The notes: generated from the letters alone by a model not told the origin. 64,000 bases of DNA from Thermodesulfobacteriota bacterium (GCA_040754335.1 JBFMCV010000001.1:248001-312000); one strand, 5' to 3'. Positions 44,461-53,487 are shown, counted from the first letter of the stretch. Made by a program: numbers and translations.

Positions 44461-44586
44461 GGTTTGAAGCTCACGGTGAATTCGACGAATCTCTTCGACA
44501 AGACGTCCGTCGCCCGCACCGCAGCCTATTGTTGTTCGTACGGGAGCAAGCTCAATGTCCTAGGGACTCTGAGCTACAACTGGTGA
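44461..44586 (+). pseudogene. C-terminal remnant of a TonB-dependent receptor
   Basis: One frame reads LKLTVNSTNLFDKTS, then YCCSYGSKLNVLGTLSYNW and a stop. It matches the last strands of receptor 2 (NAQNLFDKEYV, CYYGSRRLILATLTFDW) better than those of receptor 1. No start codon or ribosome binding site serves it. It is a leftover of a third receptor, deleted or recombined away, between receptor 1 and the PepSY gene. Confidence 0.75.
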
Positions 44587-44615
44587 TTGTTTGAAAAGAG
44601 GGAGGGACGGTCGAC

Positions 44616-45791
44616 ATGCTCAGCGCTAAGACAGTCAAAATCTGGTACGTCACTCACAAGTGGACGAGCCTCATATGCACGGCGTTCCTTCTTATGCTGT
44701 GCGTGACCGGGCTCCCGCTCATCTTCTATCACGAGCTTTCGCACCTGTTATGGGAGGAGATCGAGCCCGTAAGCATGCCTCCCGGTACGCCTAATGCGAG
44801 CCTCGACAGCATCGTCGAGGCGGGATTGAATAGATATCCGGATGAATTCGTGCGTTTCCTCATCTGGGACCAGGACGAGCCCGACCTGGTTTACCTTACG
44901 CTGGTCCCGTCACTCAACGCTCCTCCCGATGTATTCCGCTCGCTTGCGGTGGATGCACGCACGGCCGAGGTGCTCGCCGAGCCTAAATTCACGGAAGGGG
45001 TAATGTACTTCATCCTCAAGCTCCATACGGACATGTTCGCGGGCCCGTACGGGATGCTTTTTCTCGGATTCATGGGGTTGCTCTTCGTAGTATCACTCGT
45101 TTCAGGCGCCGTCGTTTACTTCCCCTTCATGCGGAAGCTCGATTTCGGCATCGTGAGGAAAGACGGGACGGCTCGTATAAAGTGGCTCGACCTCCATAAT
45201 CTCCTGGGCATCGTGACGCTCATGTGGGTGTTCGTCGTGGGAGGGACAGGCGTCATCAACACTCTCTCCGACGTGGTGATCAAGGCATGGCAGTTCGGCC
45301 AGCTCGCCGAGATGACGGCACCTTATAAAGGGAAGCCGCTGCCCCAGAAATTCGCGTCCCTCGATAAGGCGATGGACGTCGCGAGGGAAGCGGTGCCCGG
45401 AATGACGCCCGAATTCGTAGCCTTCCCGGGCTCTCCGTTCTCGAGCAACCACCATTATGCGGTATTCATGAGCGGTACCACACCCCTCACGTCCCGGCTG
45501 CTCAGACCTGCGCTGATTGACGCCGAGACTGGGGAGCTTACGGACTCGCGGTATATGCCCTGGTACGTGGCGGCACTGCTCATATCCCAGCCCCTCCACT
45601 TCGGCGATTACGGTGGAATGCCGATGAAGGTCGTATGGGCTGTTCTCGACGTCATCACTATCGTTGTCCTTGCAAGCGGGCTCTACCTCTGGCTCACTCG
45701 CCGCAAGAAGCCGATAGAGGAGAGGATCGCCGAGCTCGAGATCGAAGAGTCCGGGTCGCGAACAATTGCGGCGGGGAGGCCCGTCGGATGA
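44616..45791 (+). CDS. PepSY-domain transmembrane protein, siderophore-reductase type
   Basis: 391 aa after GAGGGAGGG. Four membrane helices; the first begins RKIWYV-like (KIWYVTHKWTSLICTAFLLMLCVTG) and conserved His residues lie in HKW, KLHTD, LDLHNLLG and QPLHFGDYGG, as in PepSY_TM proteins that bind haem and reduce ferric siderophores or haem at the inner membrane (FoxB-like). Position between two siderophore receptors supports reductive iron release. The mechanism is inferred from the family. Confidence 0.85.
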   Translation: MLSAKTVKIWYVTHKWTSLICTAFLLMLCVTGLPLIFYHELSHLLWEEIEPVSMPPGTPNASLDSIVEAGLNRYPDEFVRFLIWDQDEPDLVYLTLVPSLNAPPDVFRSLAVDARTAEVLAEPKFTEGVMYFILKLHTDMFAGPYGMLFLGFMGLLFVVSLVSGAVVYFPFMRKLDFGIVRKDGTARIKWLDLHNLLGIVTLMWVFVVGGTGVINTLSDVVIKAWQFGQLAEMTAPYKGKPLPQKFASLDKAMDVAREAVPGMTPEFVAFPGSPFSSNHHYAVFMSGTTPLTSRLLRPALIDAETGELTDSRYMPWYVAALLISQPLHFGDYGGMPMKVVWAVLDVITIVVLASGLYLWLTRRKKPIEERIAELEIEESGSRTIAAGRPVG

Positions 45792-46018
45792 AGCAGTCAA
45801 CACCAAAGAAGAGACCGATCTTTCTTCACGTATTCGGCATACCGATCCTGCTCGCGGCGCTGAGCGCATTTGGTCTTGTCTCCGCGCTGCTCGGGAACGG
45901 TATCTGGGACATGCTTTCGTGGATCACCCTTGGAATCCCTGTCGCAGTCATTGTGCGGCACGTATGGTTCGGCGGTTCACGGAAGAATCATATCAACTGG
46001 TTACGGATGAGGAGGTGA
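45788..46018 (+). CDS. Small two-helix membrane protein in iron operon
   Basis: 76 aa from the ATG at 45788, which overlaps the PepSY gene stop by ATGA. Two hydrophobic segments (IFLHVFGIPILLAALSAFGLVSALL and MLSWITLGIPVAVIVRHVWF) with basic ends. Similar short proteins often follow PepSY_TM genes; the role is unknown but co-translation suggests a subunit. Confidence 0.7.
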   Translation: MKQSTPKKRPIFLHVFGIPILLAALSAFGLVSALLGNGIWDMLSWITLGIPVAVIVRHVWFGGSRKNHINWLRMRR

Positions 46019-46171
46019 TGAGTCGTAGAAAACATTATCGAAGTTATCCGGTACGACGTAGTTTCCCGCATAGCGAAATAAGCCGAATATCGAAAATCTG
46101 AAACGGATCAAAGCTATGTTCCATAAGGGTGAGGCTGACTCAAGAAGAATCTAAGTTGAGGAGGTCTTGAC

Positions 46172-48397
46172 ATGGAATTAGCAGTACGGTTTACCTTAGT
46201 CGTTTCAATGCTCGTTTTAATGTTGATCCCGCTTAGGGCGTCCGCGCAGGAGGTTCAGCAGAATGACAATTTGAAAGAAGCCGCTTCTCAGATGGTTGTG
46301 ACGGATGGGGAGGGCGATAAGGCTCGGAGCGCGGAAAGCACAGGAGGAATCAAGCTCCCCGAGGTGGTGGTTGAAGACAGTGAAGAATCGGACGAGGGAG
46401 GCTTTACCGCGGAAGACTCCCAAAGCGGCACAAAAACGGACACGCCGCTCATCGAAGTCCCGCAATCGATATCGGTAGTGACCGAAGAGCAGATTCAAAA
46501 GCAGGAGGCACAGTCAGTAGGCGCTGCTCTCCGTTATACGCCGGGTGTAAATTCCGAAGCCTTCGGCTCTGATTCGAGGTATGACTGGATATACATACGC
46601 GGCTTTCTGGCGCCGAAGTTCCTGGACGGGCTCCAGCTCCCTTACGGTGTAGGTTACGGTGACCCCAGGGTCGAGCCATACGGGCTTGAGCGCATAGAGA
46701 TTCTAAAGGGGCCTTCCTCCTCGCTTTACGGGCAGGTCCCTCCCGGCGGTCTTGTCAGCATGATAAGCAAGAGGCCGACACCAGTACCGCTCCGCGAGGT
46801 TGTGCTCCAGTACGGGAGCTACGACCGGTATCAGGGCGCTTTCGACCTCGGAGGGCCGATCGATGATAGGGGACAGCTCCTATACCGCTTTACGGGGCTT
46901 CTCAGGAGAAGCGATACGCAGATCGATTATACGGAGGACAACCGCATTTTCCTCGCCCCGGCGTTTACTTTCAGGCCTACATGCAACACGACGATCACGC
47001 TGCTCAGTTATTTCCAGAAAGATGACAACAAGGGGCTCGGTCTCGAGTTCCTTCCTTCGCAGGGCACACTCTTTCCGAACCCGAACGGTAAGATACCGAC
47101 GAGCAGGTTCGTGGGAGAGCCCGATTTCAACAGGTTCGACAGGACGCAGTATGCGATCGGGTACGAGCTCGAGCACAGGTTCAACGATATATTCACGGTC
47201 CGGCAGAACTTCCGTTACCTGACGTCCGACGCCGACCCGGAGAACGCCGTTATCGGTGCGGGCCTACAACCCGACCTCCGCACGCTCAATCGCGCTATAT
47301 ATCAGATCGAAGAGGACCTGGATTCGCTCGCCATAGATACGGAAGGCATCGCTTCATTTGCGACAGGCCCTGTGAAGCACATCGTGCTGGCGGGGTTCGA
47401 CTACTACTGGCTCAGGAGCGACTACAGCCTGGGCTTCGGCGCTGCGCCTACTTTAGACATATTCGACCCCGTCTACGGGCAGCCTTTCACGACCCCGCCC
47501 ACCATAACGCGCACCATTCAAAAACAAAACCAGTTCGGCCTCTATCTCCAGGACCAGATTTTCTTCAAGGGGTTCGTCCTCACGCTCACGGGACGCGAAG
47601 ACTGGGTAGACGACAACACGAATAATTTGCTCGCTGATACGAAAACGAAGCAGGACGACAGCGCTTTCTCCGGACGCGCAGGTCTCAACTACGTCTTCGA
47701 TTTCGGTCTCGCGCCCTATATATCGTTCGCCCAATCGTTCCAGCAGGAGCTGGGTACGACGTTCGAGGGCGAACCTTTCAAGCCGAGCAAGGGGAAGGAG
47801 TACGAGGCGGGGATTAAATACCAGCCCGAGTGGTTCCCCGGCATCTTCGCCGCGGCGGTATACGAAATAAAGCAGAAGAACGTGCTGACGCCCGACCCGG
47901 AAAACGAGTTCTTCAGCGTACAGACGGGAAAGGTCCGCGTACGCGGATTCGAGCTCGAAGGCACAGCGAGCCCGGCGCCGGGGTTCAATCTCACGGGGGG
48001 CTATTCGTACACTGATGCTGTAATCACCGGCAGCACCGTGCCCGAGGAGAAAGGCAAGCAGCTCCCGCAGGTGCCTAAAGACCAGTGGTCGGTGTGGGCG
48101 GATTACACATTGCAGCAGACTGTGCTAAAAGGGTTCGGTCTCGGCGCGGGCGTACGCTACATGGGAGACAGCTATCCGGATGCGGCCAACTCCTTCAAGA
48201 TACCGTCTTTTACTCTCGCCGACGCTGCGGTTTACTATAATTTCGGCGGTATCACGCCCAAATTAGGCGGCTTAAACCTGGCGGTGAATGCGCAGAACCT
48301 CTTTGACAAGGAATATGTGTCGTCCTGTAACGGCGTCGACTACTGTTACTACGGCTCGCGCCGTCTTATTCTGGCGACTCTCACATTCGACTGGTGA
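46172..48397 (+). CDS. TonB-dependent siderophore receptor 2
   Basis: 741 aa after TGAGGAGG. Signal peptide cleaved near ASA/QE. TonB box LPEVVV at 62-67, plug domain with TPLIEVPQSISVVTEEQI and RIEILKGPSSSLYGQVPPGGLVS, then a full barrel ending in DW. Closest in style to ferric hydroxamate/citrate-type receptors. No separate promoter or Fur box is seen in the 153-bp gap upstream, so it is probably read from the 42048 promoter. The ligand is unknown. Confidence 0.9.
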   Translation: MELAVRFTLVVSMLVLMLIPLRASAQEVQQNDNLKEAASQMVVTDGEGDKARSAESTGGIKLPEVVVEDSEESDEGGFTAEDSQSGTKTDTPLIEVPQSISVVTEEQIQKQEAQSVGAALRYTPGVNSEAFGSDSRYDWIYIRGFLAPKFLDGLQLPYGVGYGDPRVEPYGLERIEILKGPSSSLYGQVPPGGLVSMISKRPTPVPLREVVLQYGSYDRYQGAFDLGGPIDDRGQLLYRFTGLLRRSDTQIDYTEDNRIFLAPAFTFRPTCNTTITLLSYFQKDDNKGLGLEFLPSQGTLFPNPNGKIPTSRFVGEPDFNRFDRTQYAIGYELEHRFNDIFTVRQNFRYLTSDADPENAVIGAGLQPDLRTLNRAIYQIEEDLDSLAIDTEGIASFATGPVKHIVLAGFDYYWLRSDYSLGFGAAPTLDIFDPVYGQPFTTPPTITRTIQKQNQFGLYLQDQIFFKGFVLTLTGREDWVDDNTNNLLADTKTKQDDSAFSGRAGLNYVFDFGLAPYISFAQSFQQELGTTFEGEPFKPSKGKEYEAGIKYQPEWFPGIFAAAVYEIKQKNVLTPDPENEFFSVQTGKVRVRGFELEGTASPAPGFNLTGGYSYTDAVITGSTVPEEKGKQLPQVPKDQWSVWADYTLQQTVLKGFGLGAGVRYMGDSYPDAANSFKIPSFTLADAAVYYNFGGITPKLGGLNLAVNAQNLFDKEYVSSCNGVDYCYYGSRRLILATLTFDW

Positions 48398-48586
48398 TTT
48401 CTATCTTTGTGCGTTTGAGAACATCCGGCGCCGGTATCGAGCATTCCGGCACCGGATTTACGTTCAATACTTTCTCCGTCCTCTTTCCAAAAATTATTTG
48501 AGATGTGATAGTGGAGCGAGACGGGGATTTGCTTTAGTGTGTATGCCGGATTCTATCCGGCTCTCTTATGTCGCTGAAGGGTCCGG

Positions 48587-49327
48587 CTAGCCGTTCGTGA
48601 GGTCGAACCTTATCGGCACAACTACCCAGCTCGAAATTGCGCGGCCGTTCTTCTTTCCGGGGATGAATATCCATTCTCTGACCGCGTCGAGAGCGGAATT
48701 GTCGAGCACTTCGTATCCGGACGATTTGCGTATCTCTATCTTCCCCACATTCCCGCTCTCCATTACGAATACGTCGAGGACGACGAGCCCCTCGTACCCG
48801 TGCCGCTTGGCGATCCTCGGATAGGCTGGCTTCGGGTTGACGCCGTAGTTCGGGTATCCGATTTCGGTGCCCTGGCCCGTGCCCTTCGTGTCGAGCCCCG
48901 TGCCGCTGTCTCCGAGTCCGCTCTCACTAGCCTTGCCGTCGGGCGATACGTTTGCATTCTCGAATGCGTTTGCGGACGGAACTGCGCTTGTTATGGCCGT
49001 CTCTGTGTTGACAGGGTCTTTATCGAGGCTTATGATCTCTTTCTTCTCGGCTTTCGTTACGGGTTTTTTCTTTGCGGCTTTCTTTACGGTCTTCTTTTCA
49101 GGAGCCTTCTCCGTTTTCTTTTCGGGCTCGGGTTTTTTCATCGCCGCGGGCTCGAGAGAGTCCCCCTTTCCCTTTCCCGGGTCTTTATACTGCGTCGTTA
49201 CGCCGACCATGAGAGGCCGGGCGATTTCGTCGGGTTCTTCCGGCGAGAGAGAAACGAATGCAGCGAAGACCGCGGCGTGCAGTATCAAAGAAAGTATGAT
49301 GAATGTTCCTATCCGCGAAGAGGGCAT
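48587..49327 (-). CDS. tonB: Energy transducer TonB
   Basis: 246 aa. N-terminal inner-membrane helix (about 7-27), a Lys/Glu/Pro-rich periplasmic spacer (KKPEPEKKTEKAPEKK and following), and a C-terminal TonB domain with NPKPAYPRIAKRHGYEGLVVLDVFV and AVREWIFIPGKKNG. It passes energy from ExbB/ExbD to the receptors at 42206 and 46172, which point toward it from the other strand. Confidence 0.92.
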   Translation of the reverse strand: MPSSRIGTFIILSLILHAAVFAAFVSLSPEEPDEIARPLMVGVTTQYKDPGKGKGDSLEPAAMKKPEPEKKTEKAPEKKTVKKAAKKKPVTKAEKKEIISLDKDPVNTETAITSAVPSANAFENANVSPDGKASESGLGDSGTGLDTKGTGQGTEIGYPNYGVNPKPAYPRIAKRHGYEGLVVLDVFVMESGNVGKIEIRKSSGYEVLDNSALDAVREWIFIPGKKNGRAISSWVVVPIRFDLTNG

Positions 49328-49343
49328 ACGGCTTTCTCCGGGC

Positions 49344-49763
49344 TCAGGGCGCTTCCGCTTTCTCTGCGGCTATGGCTATTTCTTTGGCCCCGGCTTCTTT
49401 CGCCTGGCTTATCAGTTTCACCGCGTCCCCGAGGAGCGCGTCCTTGTCTCCTTCGAGGATCACCACCTTGGTATTGCTTTCGGCGAGGGCCTTTTTGAGT
49501 TCCTGCTCGAAAGTGTCCCTGCTCGTTTCTTTCTGGTTTACGTAAGTCTTTCCGTCGGTCGTCAGCGTGACGACCACGTTTCTCGCTACCGTGTCGGTCT
49601 TGGATACCTCAGGGAGGTTGATGTTTGCGCCCGACTCGATCAGAGCCGAGCTCGTGATCATGAAGATTATAAGCAGCACGAGAAATATGTCGGTAAGCGG
49701 GGTGATGTTGATTTCCGCTACGATGTCCTCGTCCGTCTTTTCGTCAAATTTCCCGATCGCCAT
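49344..49763 (-). CDS. exbD: Biopolymer transport protein ExbD
   Basis: 139 aa. A single helix begins [20 protein letters not shown] and holds the proton-path Asp25. The periplasmic domain follows with VNLP-like INLPEVSKT. It overlaps exbB by 20 bp and precedes tonB by 16 bp, so the three are one operon. Confidence 0.93.
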   Translation of the reverse strand: MAIGKFDEKTDEDIVAEINITPLTDIFLVLLIIFMITSSALIESGANINLPEVSKTDTVARNVVVTLTTDGKTYVNQKETSRDTFEQELKKALAESNTKVVILEGDKDALLGDAVKLISQAKEAGAKEIAIAAEKAEAP

Positions 49764-50394
49764 TTCCTGATCTCCCCTGCTTGTAAGCCTGCACGAATTT
49801 GGAGTGGTTGATCTTGAGCTCCGCGTTTATGGCGGCCACCCTGACCTGAAGGTAGTTATATGCGATTACCGCTATAATGGCTACCACGAGCCCTGCGGCC
49901 GTGGCGACGAGCGCTTCGGATATGCCGCCCGCGACCACGGAGAACCCCCCTGTGCCGGCTATCGACATATTGTGGAAGGACTTGATTATACCGACGACCG
50001 TGCCGAAAAGGCCGATGAAAGGGGCGCTGCTGCCGATGGTCCCGAGGAGCCAGATGTTTTGCTTAAGGTCCTGGACCTCTTCGTATCTGTTTTCTTCCAG
50101 CTTTTCTGAAACGTCTGCGGGATTGGCTGTTTTTTCATCCGCGAGTATGGAATGATAAATCCTCGCCTGAAGGCTCTTCCTGTGTTTGTTGCAGACCGAA
50201 AGCGCCGCGCCGAAGTCCCCCCTCGTCATCGGAGGGACTACGAGGCTCGTAAGCTTTCTTGTAGTGGACGCTACCCCGCTCAGGGCGAACATTCTTTCGC
50301 CGAGTATAGCTACCATTATTACCGAGCACAGTATGAGAGGGTAGGTCGCTATCCATCCCTGCTGTATGAGCTCAATTAAATTCATACTCTGCAT
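49744..50394 (-). CDS. exbB: Biopolymer transport protein ExbB
   Basis: 216 aa with three helices of the MotA/TolQ/ExbB family. The conserved region [24 protein letters not shown] and [25 protein letters not shown] forms the channel helices. GAGGTGA precedes the ATG at 50394; a Met three codons later is possible. First gene of exbB-exbD-tonB. Confidence 0.93.
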   Translation of the reverse strand: MQSMNLIELIQQGWIATYPLILCSVIMVAILGERMFALSGVASTTRKLTSLVVPPMTRGDFGAALSVCNKHRKSLQARIYHSILADEKTANPADVSEKLEENRYEEVQDLKQNIWLLGTIGSSAPFIGLFGTVVGIIKSFHNMSIAGTGGFSVVAGGISEALVATAAGLVVAIIAVIAYNYLQVRVAAINAELKINHSKFVQAYKQGRSGNGDREI

Positions 50395-50663
50395 AATCCG
50401 TCACCTCATAATTCCCGTTTCGTTTTGTTGGTGTTAATTCTCTGACGACATCCGGATACTATGATAATCATATCCGATACATCCTGTTCCTCAATCGCCC
50501 GGTCGTATTCTGTGAAATTGTTCGAGCTTCCATCTGCGGTTTCGGAGGCGGTATGTGATTGATCTGCGACTCCGCCGAGGGAGCGTTTTTCCGGCTGCCA
50601 GTACGCAATTCAGATCATGAATGTATCTATAATCAGGATGCATTATTTTGGAACGTATTATCT

Positions 50664-50719
50664 GATATTGAATATCATTATCGGTAGAATTAAGATACAT
50701 GAGTGCGGACTTATGTCAA
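50664..50719 (-). promoter_or_regulatory. Fur-box promoter of exbB-exbD-tonB with long leader
   Basis: On the minus strand TTGACA (50719-50714), 16 bp, TATCTT (50697-50692). GATATTGAATATCATTATC (plus-strand reading, 50664-50682) matches the Fur consensus at 16 of 19 positions and covers the predicted start near 50685. The leader to exbB is about 290 nt and holds no convincing gene. Confidence 0.7.
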
Positions 50720-50893
50720 TATCGAGTCCGGAATTTCGATAGACTGAAGTCATTTATTCCGGAGGCTGTTCGAGGACCGACAATGCCGGCCGTATCTATC
50801 ACAACATTTCAGATCAATTTCACCCAGTTCCCCGAACGCGGAAAGGGATAGAACCCACTTCGATCATTCGAGATTCTTCACTAGACCGAGTGC

Positions 50894-50909
50894 TGGCATG
50901 CATGTTGCA
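50894..50909 (+). promoter_or_regulatory. Sigma-54-type promoter of chaB
   Basis: TGGCATG, four bases, TTGCA: the -24 GG (50895-50896) and -12 GC (50907-50908) are exactly 12 bp apart as sigma-54 requires, with one mismatch to TGGCACG. Start expected near 50920, 70 nt before the chaB ATG. Confidence 0.65.
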
Positions 50910-50990
50910 CGATAGACAATGCGTGGCTGCCGTTACTTAAAGTGCAATCGGCCGAGCCCGTTTAAAATCACAATTACAGGAGGTACAGAG

Positions 50991-51221
50991 ATGCCGTACC
51001 GTAAAAGATCGGATTTGCCCGAATCGGTCAAGAGCAGTCTCCCGAAACATGCGCTCGATATATATATCGAGGCCTATAACAATGCATGGGAAGAATACGT
51101 TGACCCGGCGGATAGACGCGGCGATGACTCACGCGAAGAAGTGGCCCACAAGGTTGCGTGGGCGGCCGTGAAAAAGAAATACGAGAAAAAGAGCGGCCGG
51201 TGGGTCACCAAAGAGGCGTGA
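50991..51221 (+). CDS. chaB: ChaB family protein
   Basis: 76 aa from the ATG at 50991, preceded by AGGAGGTA. Matches ChaB throughout: MPYRKRSDLPESVKSSLPKHA, IYIEAYNNAWEEY and EVAHKVAWAAVKKKYEK. ChaB is annotated as a cation-transport (ChaA) regulator, but the family is common in stress gene groups without ChaA. First gene of the small-protein stress cluster and preceded by a sigma-54-type site. Confidence 0.88.
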   Translation: MPYRKRSDLPESVKSSLPKHALDIYIEAYNNAWEEYVDPADRRGDDSREEVAHKVAWAAVKKKYEKKSGRWVTKEA

Positions 51222-51428
51222 TTATTTCATCCATTGAAGAACGGACGGCGATATTACATTGGAATTCGTCTTCTGCCTAACATTTATTCACTGTTTATAT
51301 AGTTCGATTATATCCAATGTTTACTGTCCGATATTAAACAACCGGAGTTAATTCCGGGCGCCCGCGGCGTGTCGAAACTGGTTATAACTAGCTCTGCATA
51401 TTAAATATTACATGCCACACCCGAACAT

Positions 51429-51443
51429 TGGCATACATGTTGC
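51429..51443 (+). promoter_or_regulatory. Sigma-54-type promoter of the DUF1328-csbD unit
   Basis: TTGGCATA, CATG, TTGC: -24 GG at 51430-51431 and -12 GC at 51442-51443, 12 bp apart. The site nearly repeats the chaB one (TGGCATRCATGTTGC). Start expected near 51455, just ahead of the ATG at 51458. Confidence 0.65.
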
Positions 51444-51457
51444 GTCGAAGTATCGGC

Positions 51458-51751
51458 ATGAGAAAGACAATAAGCATTAAGGACATGGCGGCGATTCTCG
51501 GTTTATCGATGACTTTTCTTGTGGCCGCACTGCTTGCGTTCACTTTCCTGATGATGACGCTCATTCTCGTAGTGCTGGGTTTTTCGGGATTAGGGGGAAC
51601 TGTTTCCGGAATAGCGAAAGTTCTCCTGCTTGTATTCCCTGCGCTCTTTGTAATCTCAGTGATTCTCGGATGGCGAGGCGCTTGGAGCCGGAGCGCTTGG
51701 GGCAATGTAACGAATAACTTATCGAAGCCGAAGAAATGGGAGGTGAAATAG
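51458..51751 (+). CDS. DUF1328-like small membrane protein
   Basis: 97 aa from the ATG at 51458. The exact start is uncertain: 51428 would lie inside the promoter, and 51485 gives a shorter form with a poor site. Two helices with LGFSGLGGTVSGIAKVLLLVFPALFVISVIL match the DUF1328 core also present at 53488. The C-terminal tail (AWSRSAWGNVTNNLSKPKKWEVK) is longer than usual. Its last codons contain the ribosome binding site of csbD, so both are coupled. Confidence 0.7.
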   Translation: MRKTISIKDMAAILGLSMTFLVAALLAFTFLMMTLILVVLGFSGLGGTVSGIAKVLLLVFPALFVISVILGWRGAWSRSAWGNVTNNLSKPKKWEVK

Positions 51752-51949
51752 ATGAACTGGAATCAGGTACAAGGTAACTGGAAGCAGATGAGATGGAAGG
51801 CGAAAGAGCAGTGGGGAAGGCTGACGGATGACGATCTCGACATCATTAACGGCAGACGCGATCAGCTCATAGGGAAGCTCCAGGAGAAGTACGGATACTC
51901 AAAGGAGCAGGCCGAAAAGGCAGCGGATTATTGGTCAAAGAAGCATTGA
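51752..51949 (+). CDS. CsbD family stress protein
   Basis: 65 aa, starting directly after the stop of the DUF1328-like gene with GGGAGGTGA inside that gene. Full CsbD match: NWNQVQGNWKQMRWKAKEQWGRLTDDDLDIINGRRDQL and QEKYGYSKEQAEKAADYW. CsbD proteins are general stress proteins (sigma-B regulated in Bacillus) of unknown mechanism. Confidence 0.9.
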   Translation: MNWNQVQGNWKQMRWKAKEQWGRLTDDDLDIINGRRDQLIGKLQEKYGYSKEQAEKAADYWSKKH

Positions 51950-51972
51950 GCCCTATTTACCCCATACCTCTG

Positions 51973-52009
51973 GCCGCTCTTTCTCCCCAAACCCGGGGGA
52001 AAGGGCGGC
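51973..52009 (+). terminator. Hairpin terminator after csbD
   Basis: GCCGCTCTTTCTCCCC pairs with GGGGGAAAGGGCGGC around a short loop, about 14 base pairs with few mismatches, 24 bp after the csbD stop. The following TTCATTCGTT is only a weak T-run. Confidence 0.55.
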
Positions 52010-52078
52010 TTCATTCGTTGAGGCATGGTCGATTTGCCCCTCGAATATTTTGATTTGCAGGCAGTGAGCTGAACCTAT

Positions 52079-52486
52079 ATGAGCGGAGTAAGAAATTCGT
52101 CCTCGCTGTTCACGAGATTCGCCAAATATGCATCAACGGCCATGGGCCATCCGGCGGCTTTCATGGTGGCCATCATCATAATCGCTGTTTGGATCCTGAC
52201 GGGTCCTTTGCTCGGGTTCAGCAATACCTGGCAGCTTATTATTAATACAGGGACGACGATCGTCACTTTCCTGATGGTGTTTCTGATCCAGAATACTCAG
52301 AACAGGGATACTATCGCAATTCAGGTAAAGCTCGATGAGCTGATACGTGCGATAGAAAACGCTAACAATGCGCTTCTGGACCTCGAGGAATTGGACGAAA
52401 AGGATCTGGAACGGATCAGGGCGGACTACGAAGAGCTCGCAAGAATCGCAAAAGAGAAATTGAGCGACACAGGAAAGAAACAATAA
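52079..52486 (+). CDS. Low-affinity iron permease family protein
   Basis: 135 aa. Two helices (AAFMVAIIIIAVWILTG and LIINTGTTIVTFLMVFLIQNT) with the QNTQNRDTIAIQVKLDELI signature of this family, then a charged helix. The family name comes from yeast Fet4 similarity; the bacterial proteins are short and iron transport is unproven. In a stress-protein group and next to an iron island, so either role fits. Confidence 0.78.
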   Translation: MSGVRNSSSLFTRFAKYASTAMGHPAAFMVAIIIIAVWILTGPLLGFSNTWQLIINTGTTIVTFLMVFLIQNTQNRDTIAIQVKLDELIRAIENANNALLDLEELDEKDLERIRADYEELARIAKEKLSDTGKKQ

Positions 52487-52686
52487 ACCGACGTACGACC
52501 GGACGGAGTGGAAAATTTGCGTGCCGTAACGAATACGCGGTATGCTGCCGCGGCCCTCGACTGTCGGATATACAACAATCCCCGCCGTTTGAATCCACAC
52601 CGGAATTTAACCAACTTAAATTTCAATCTCGAGTCGGAATGATATATCCGCCCGGTATCACACAATATTAATCATATCTCCATTTC

Positions 52687-52701
52687 TGGTACGGATTTTG
52701 C
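52687..52701 (+). promoter_or_regulatory. Sigma-54-type promoter of the BON lipoprotein gene
   Basis: TGGTACG, GATT, TTGC: -24 GG at 52688-52689 and -12 GC at 52700-52701, 12 bp apart, one mismatch to the consensus. Start expected near 52713, about 130 nt before the ATG at 52844. Confidence 0.6.
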
Positions 52702-52843
52702 CATAGGTATATTCCAGATATTGATCATAGGTTTTTCGCTCTGGACTCTGACCTGCTGCCGAAGAAGCGCTTCTCGCAATCGATTGGGAGAGCGGATGTT
52801 TCTTCCGCAGCACGGTCAAAGGCAAAAAGTACGGAGGTGCAAT

Positions 52844-53164
52844 ATGCTGAAAAAATATTTGCTCCTGATTGCGGCACTGATATTTCTGGCCGGGACAGCC
52901 GGATGCAATAACGGCGGTAATAAGAGTAGTGGGGAAGTTATAGATGACGCCGTTATTACATCCAACGTTAAAACGAAGCTATTTGCTGATCAGGATGTGA
53001 GCGGCTTCGATGTAGATGTTGATACGGATAAGGGTGTGGTCAAATTAAGCGGAGTTGTGGATTCTCAATTGGAGTCTAATAAAGCCGAAAGCATCGCACG
53101 AAAAGTAGAGGGTGTGGTCTCGGTCGAGAACAATTTGAAGATCAACACAAGCGGAGAGGAATAG
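52844..53164 (+). CDS. BON-domain lipoprotein
   Basis: 106 aa from the ATG at 52844 (CGGAGGTG upstream). Lipoprotein signal ends in TAGC (Cys21). One BON domain: DDAVITSNVKTKLFADQDV, VKLSGVVDSQLESNKAESIARKVEGVVSVENNL. BON domains bind phospholipid or envelope surfaces, as in OsmY and DolP. Likely an envelope-stress protein, in line with its neighbours. Confidence 0.85.
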   Translation: MLKKYLLLIAALIFLAGTAGCNNGGNKSSGEVIDDAVITSNVKTKLFADQDVSGFDVDVDTDKGVVKLSGVVDSQLESNKAESIARKVEGVVSVENNLKINTSGEE

Positions 53165-53258
53165 AAGGAAACTGCGTGTGCCGGTCCCGGTCGAAGCCGG
53201 TTTCTAAGAGCTCTGCGCCCGAGATCGGTTTTCATGATTTAAAGCTTAGGAATTCGAT

Positions 53259-53381
53259 ATGCAGTTAAATCTGGAGTTGACCCCTCTCGTCTCGTTGGCA
53301 GCCGGGATATTGATACTGATATCCTCGAGGATATTGAATCAGGTGATAGCTGTTTACTTGATCGCAGTCGAGATAATGTGA
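53259..53381 (+). CDS. DUF3096-like tiny membrane protein
   Basis: 40 aa: MQLNLELTPLVSLAAGILILIS, then RILNQVIAVYLIAVEIM. The start and helix pattern match DUF3096 proteins (about 45-50 aa, two short helices); the end is a little short, so a late truncation is possible. AGGAATT upstream is a modest ribosome binding site. Lies between the BON and DUF1328 genes. Confidence 0.65.
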   Translation: MQLNLELTPLVSLAAGILILISSRILNQVIAVYLIAVEIM

Positions 53382-53487
53382 TTCATCAAGTGATATCGGC
53401 CGTCGGTCCGGTAGCTCCTTATTAAGATGAGGCAATGAAGTGAGGAATCTCGATTCCTTATTATGCTCGAAAAGGGAGGTGTTAAAT

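Noticed and set aside
46018-46101. 27-codon frame after the small PepSY-associated gene
   Set aside because: The ribosome binding site is too close to the ATG and the peptide is very basic without hydrophobic or conserved features.
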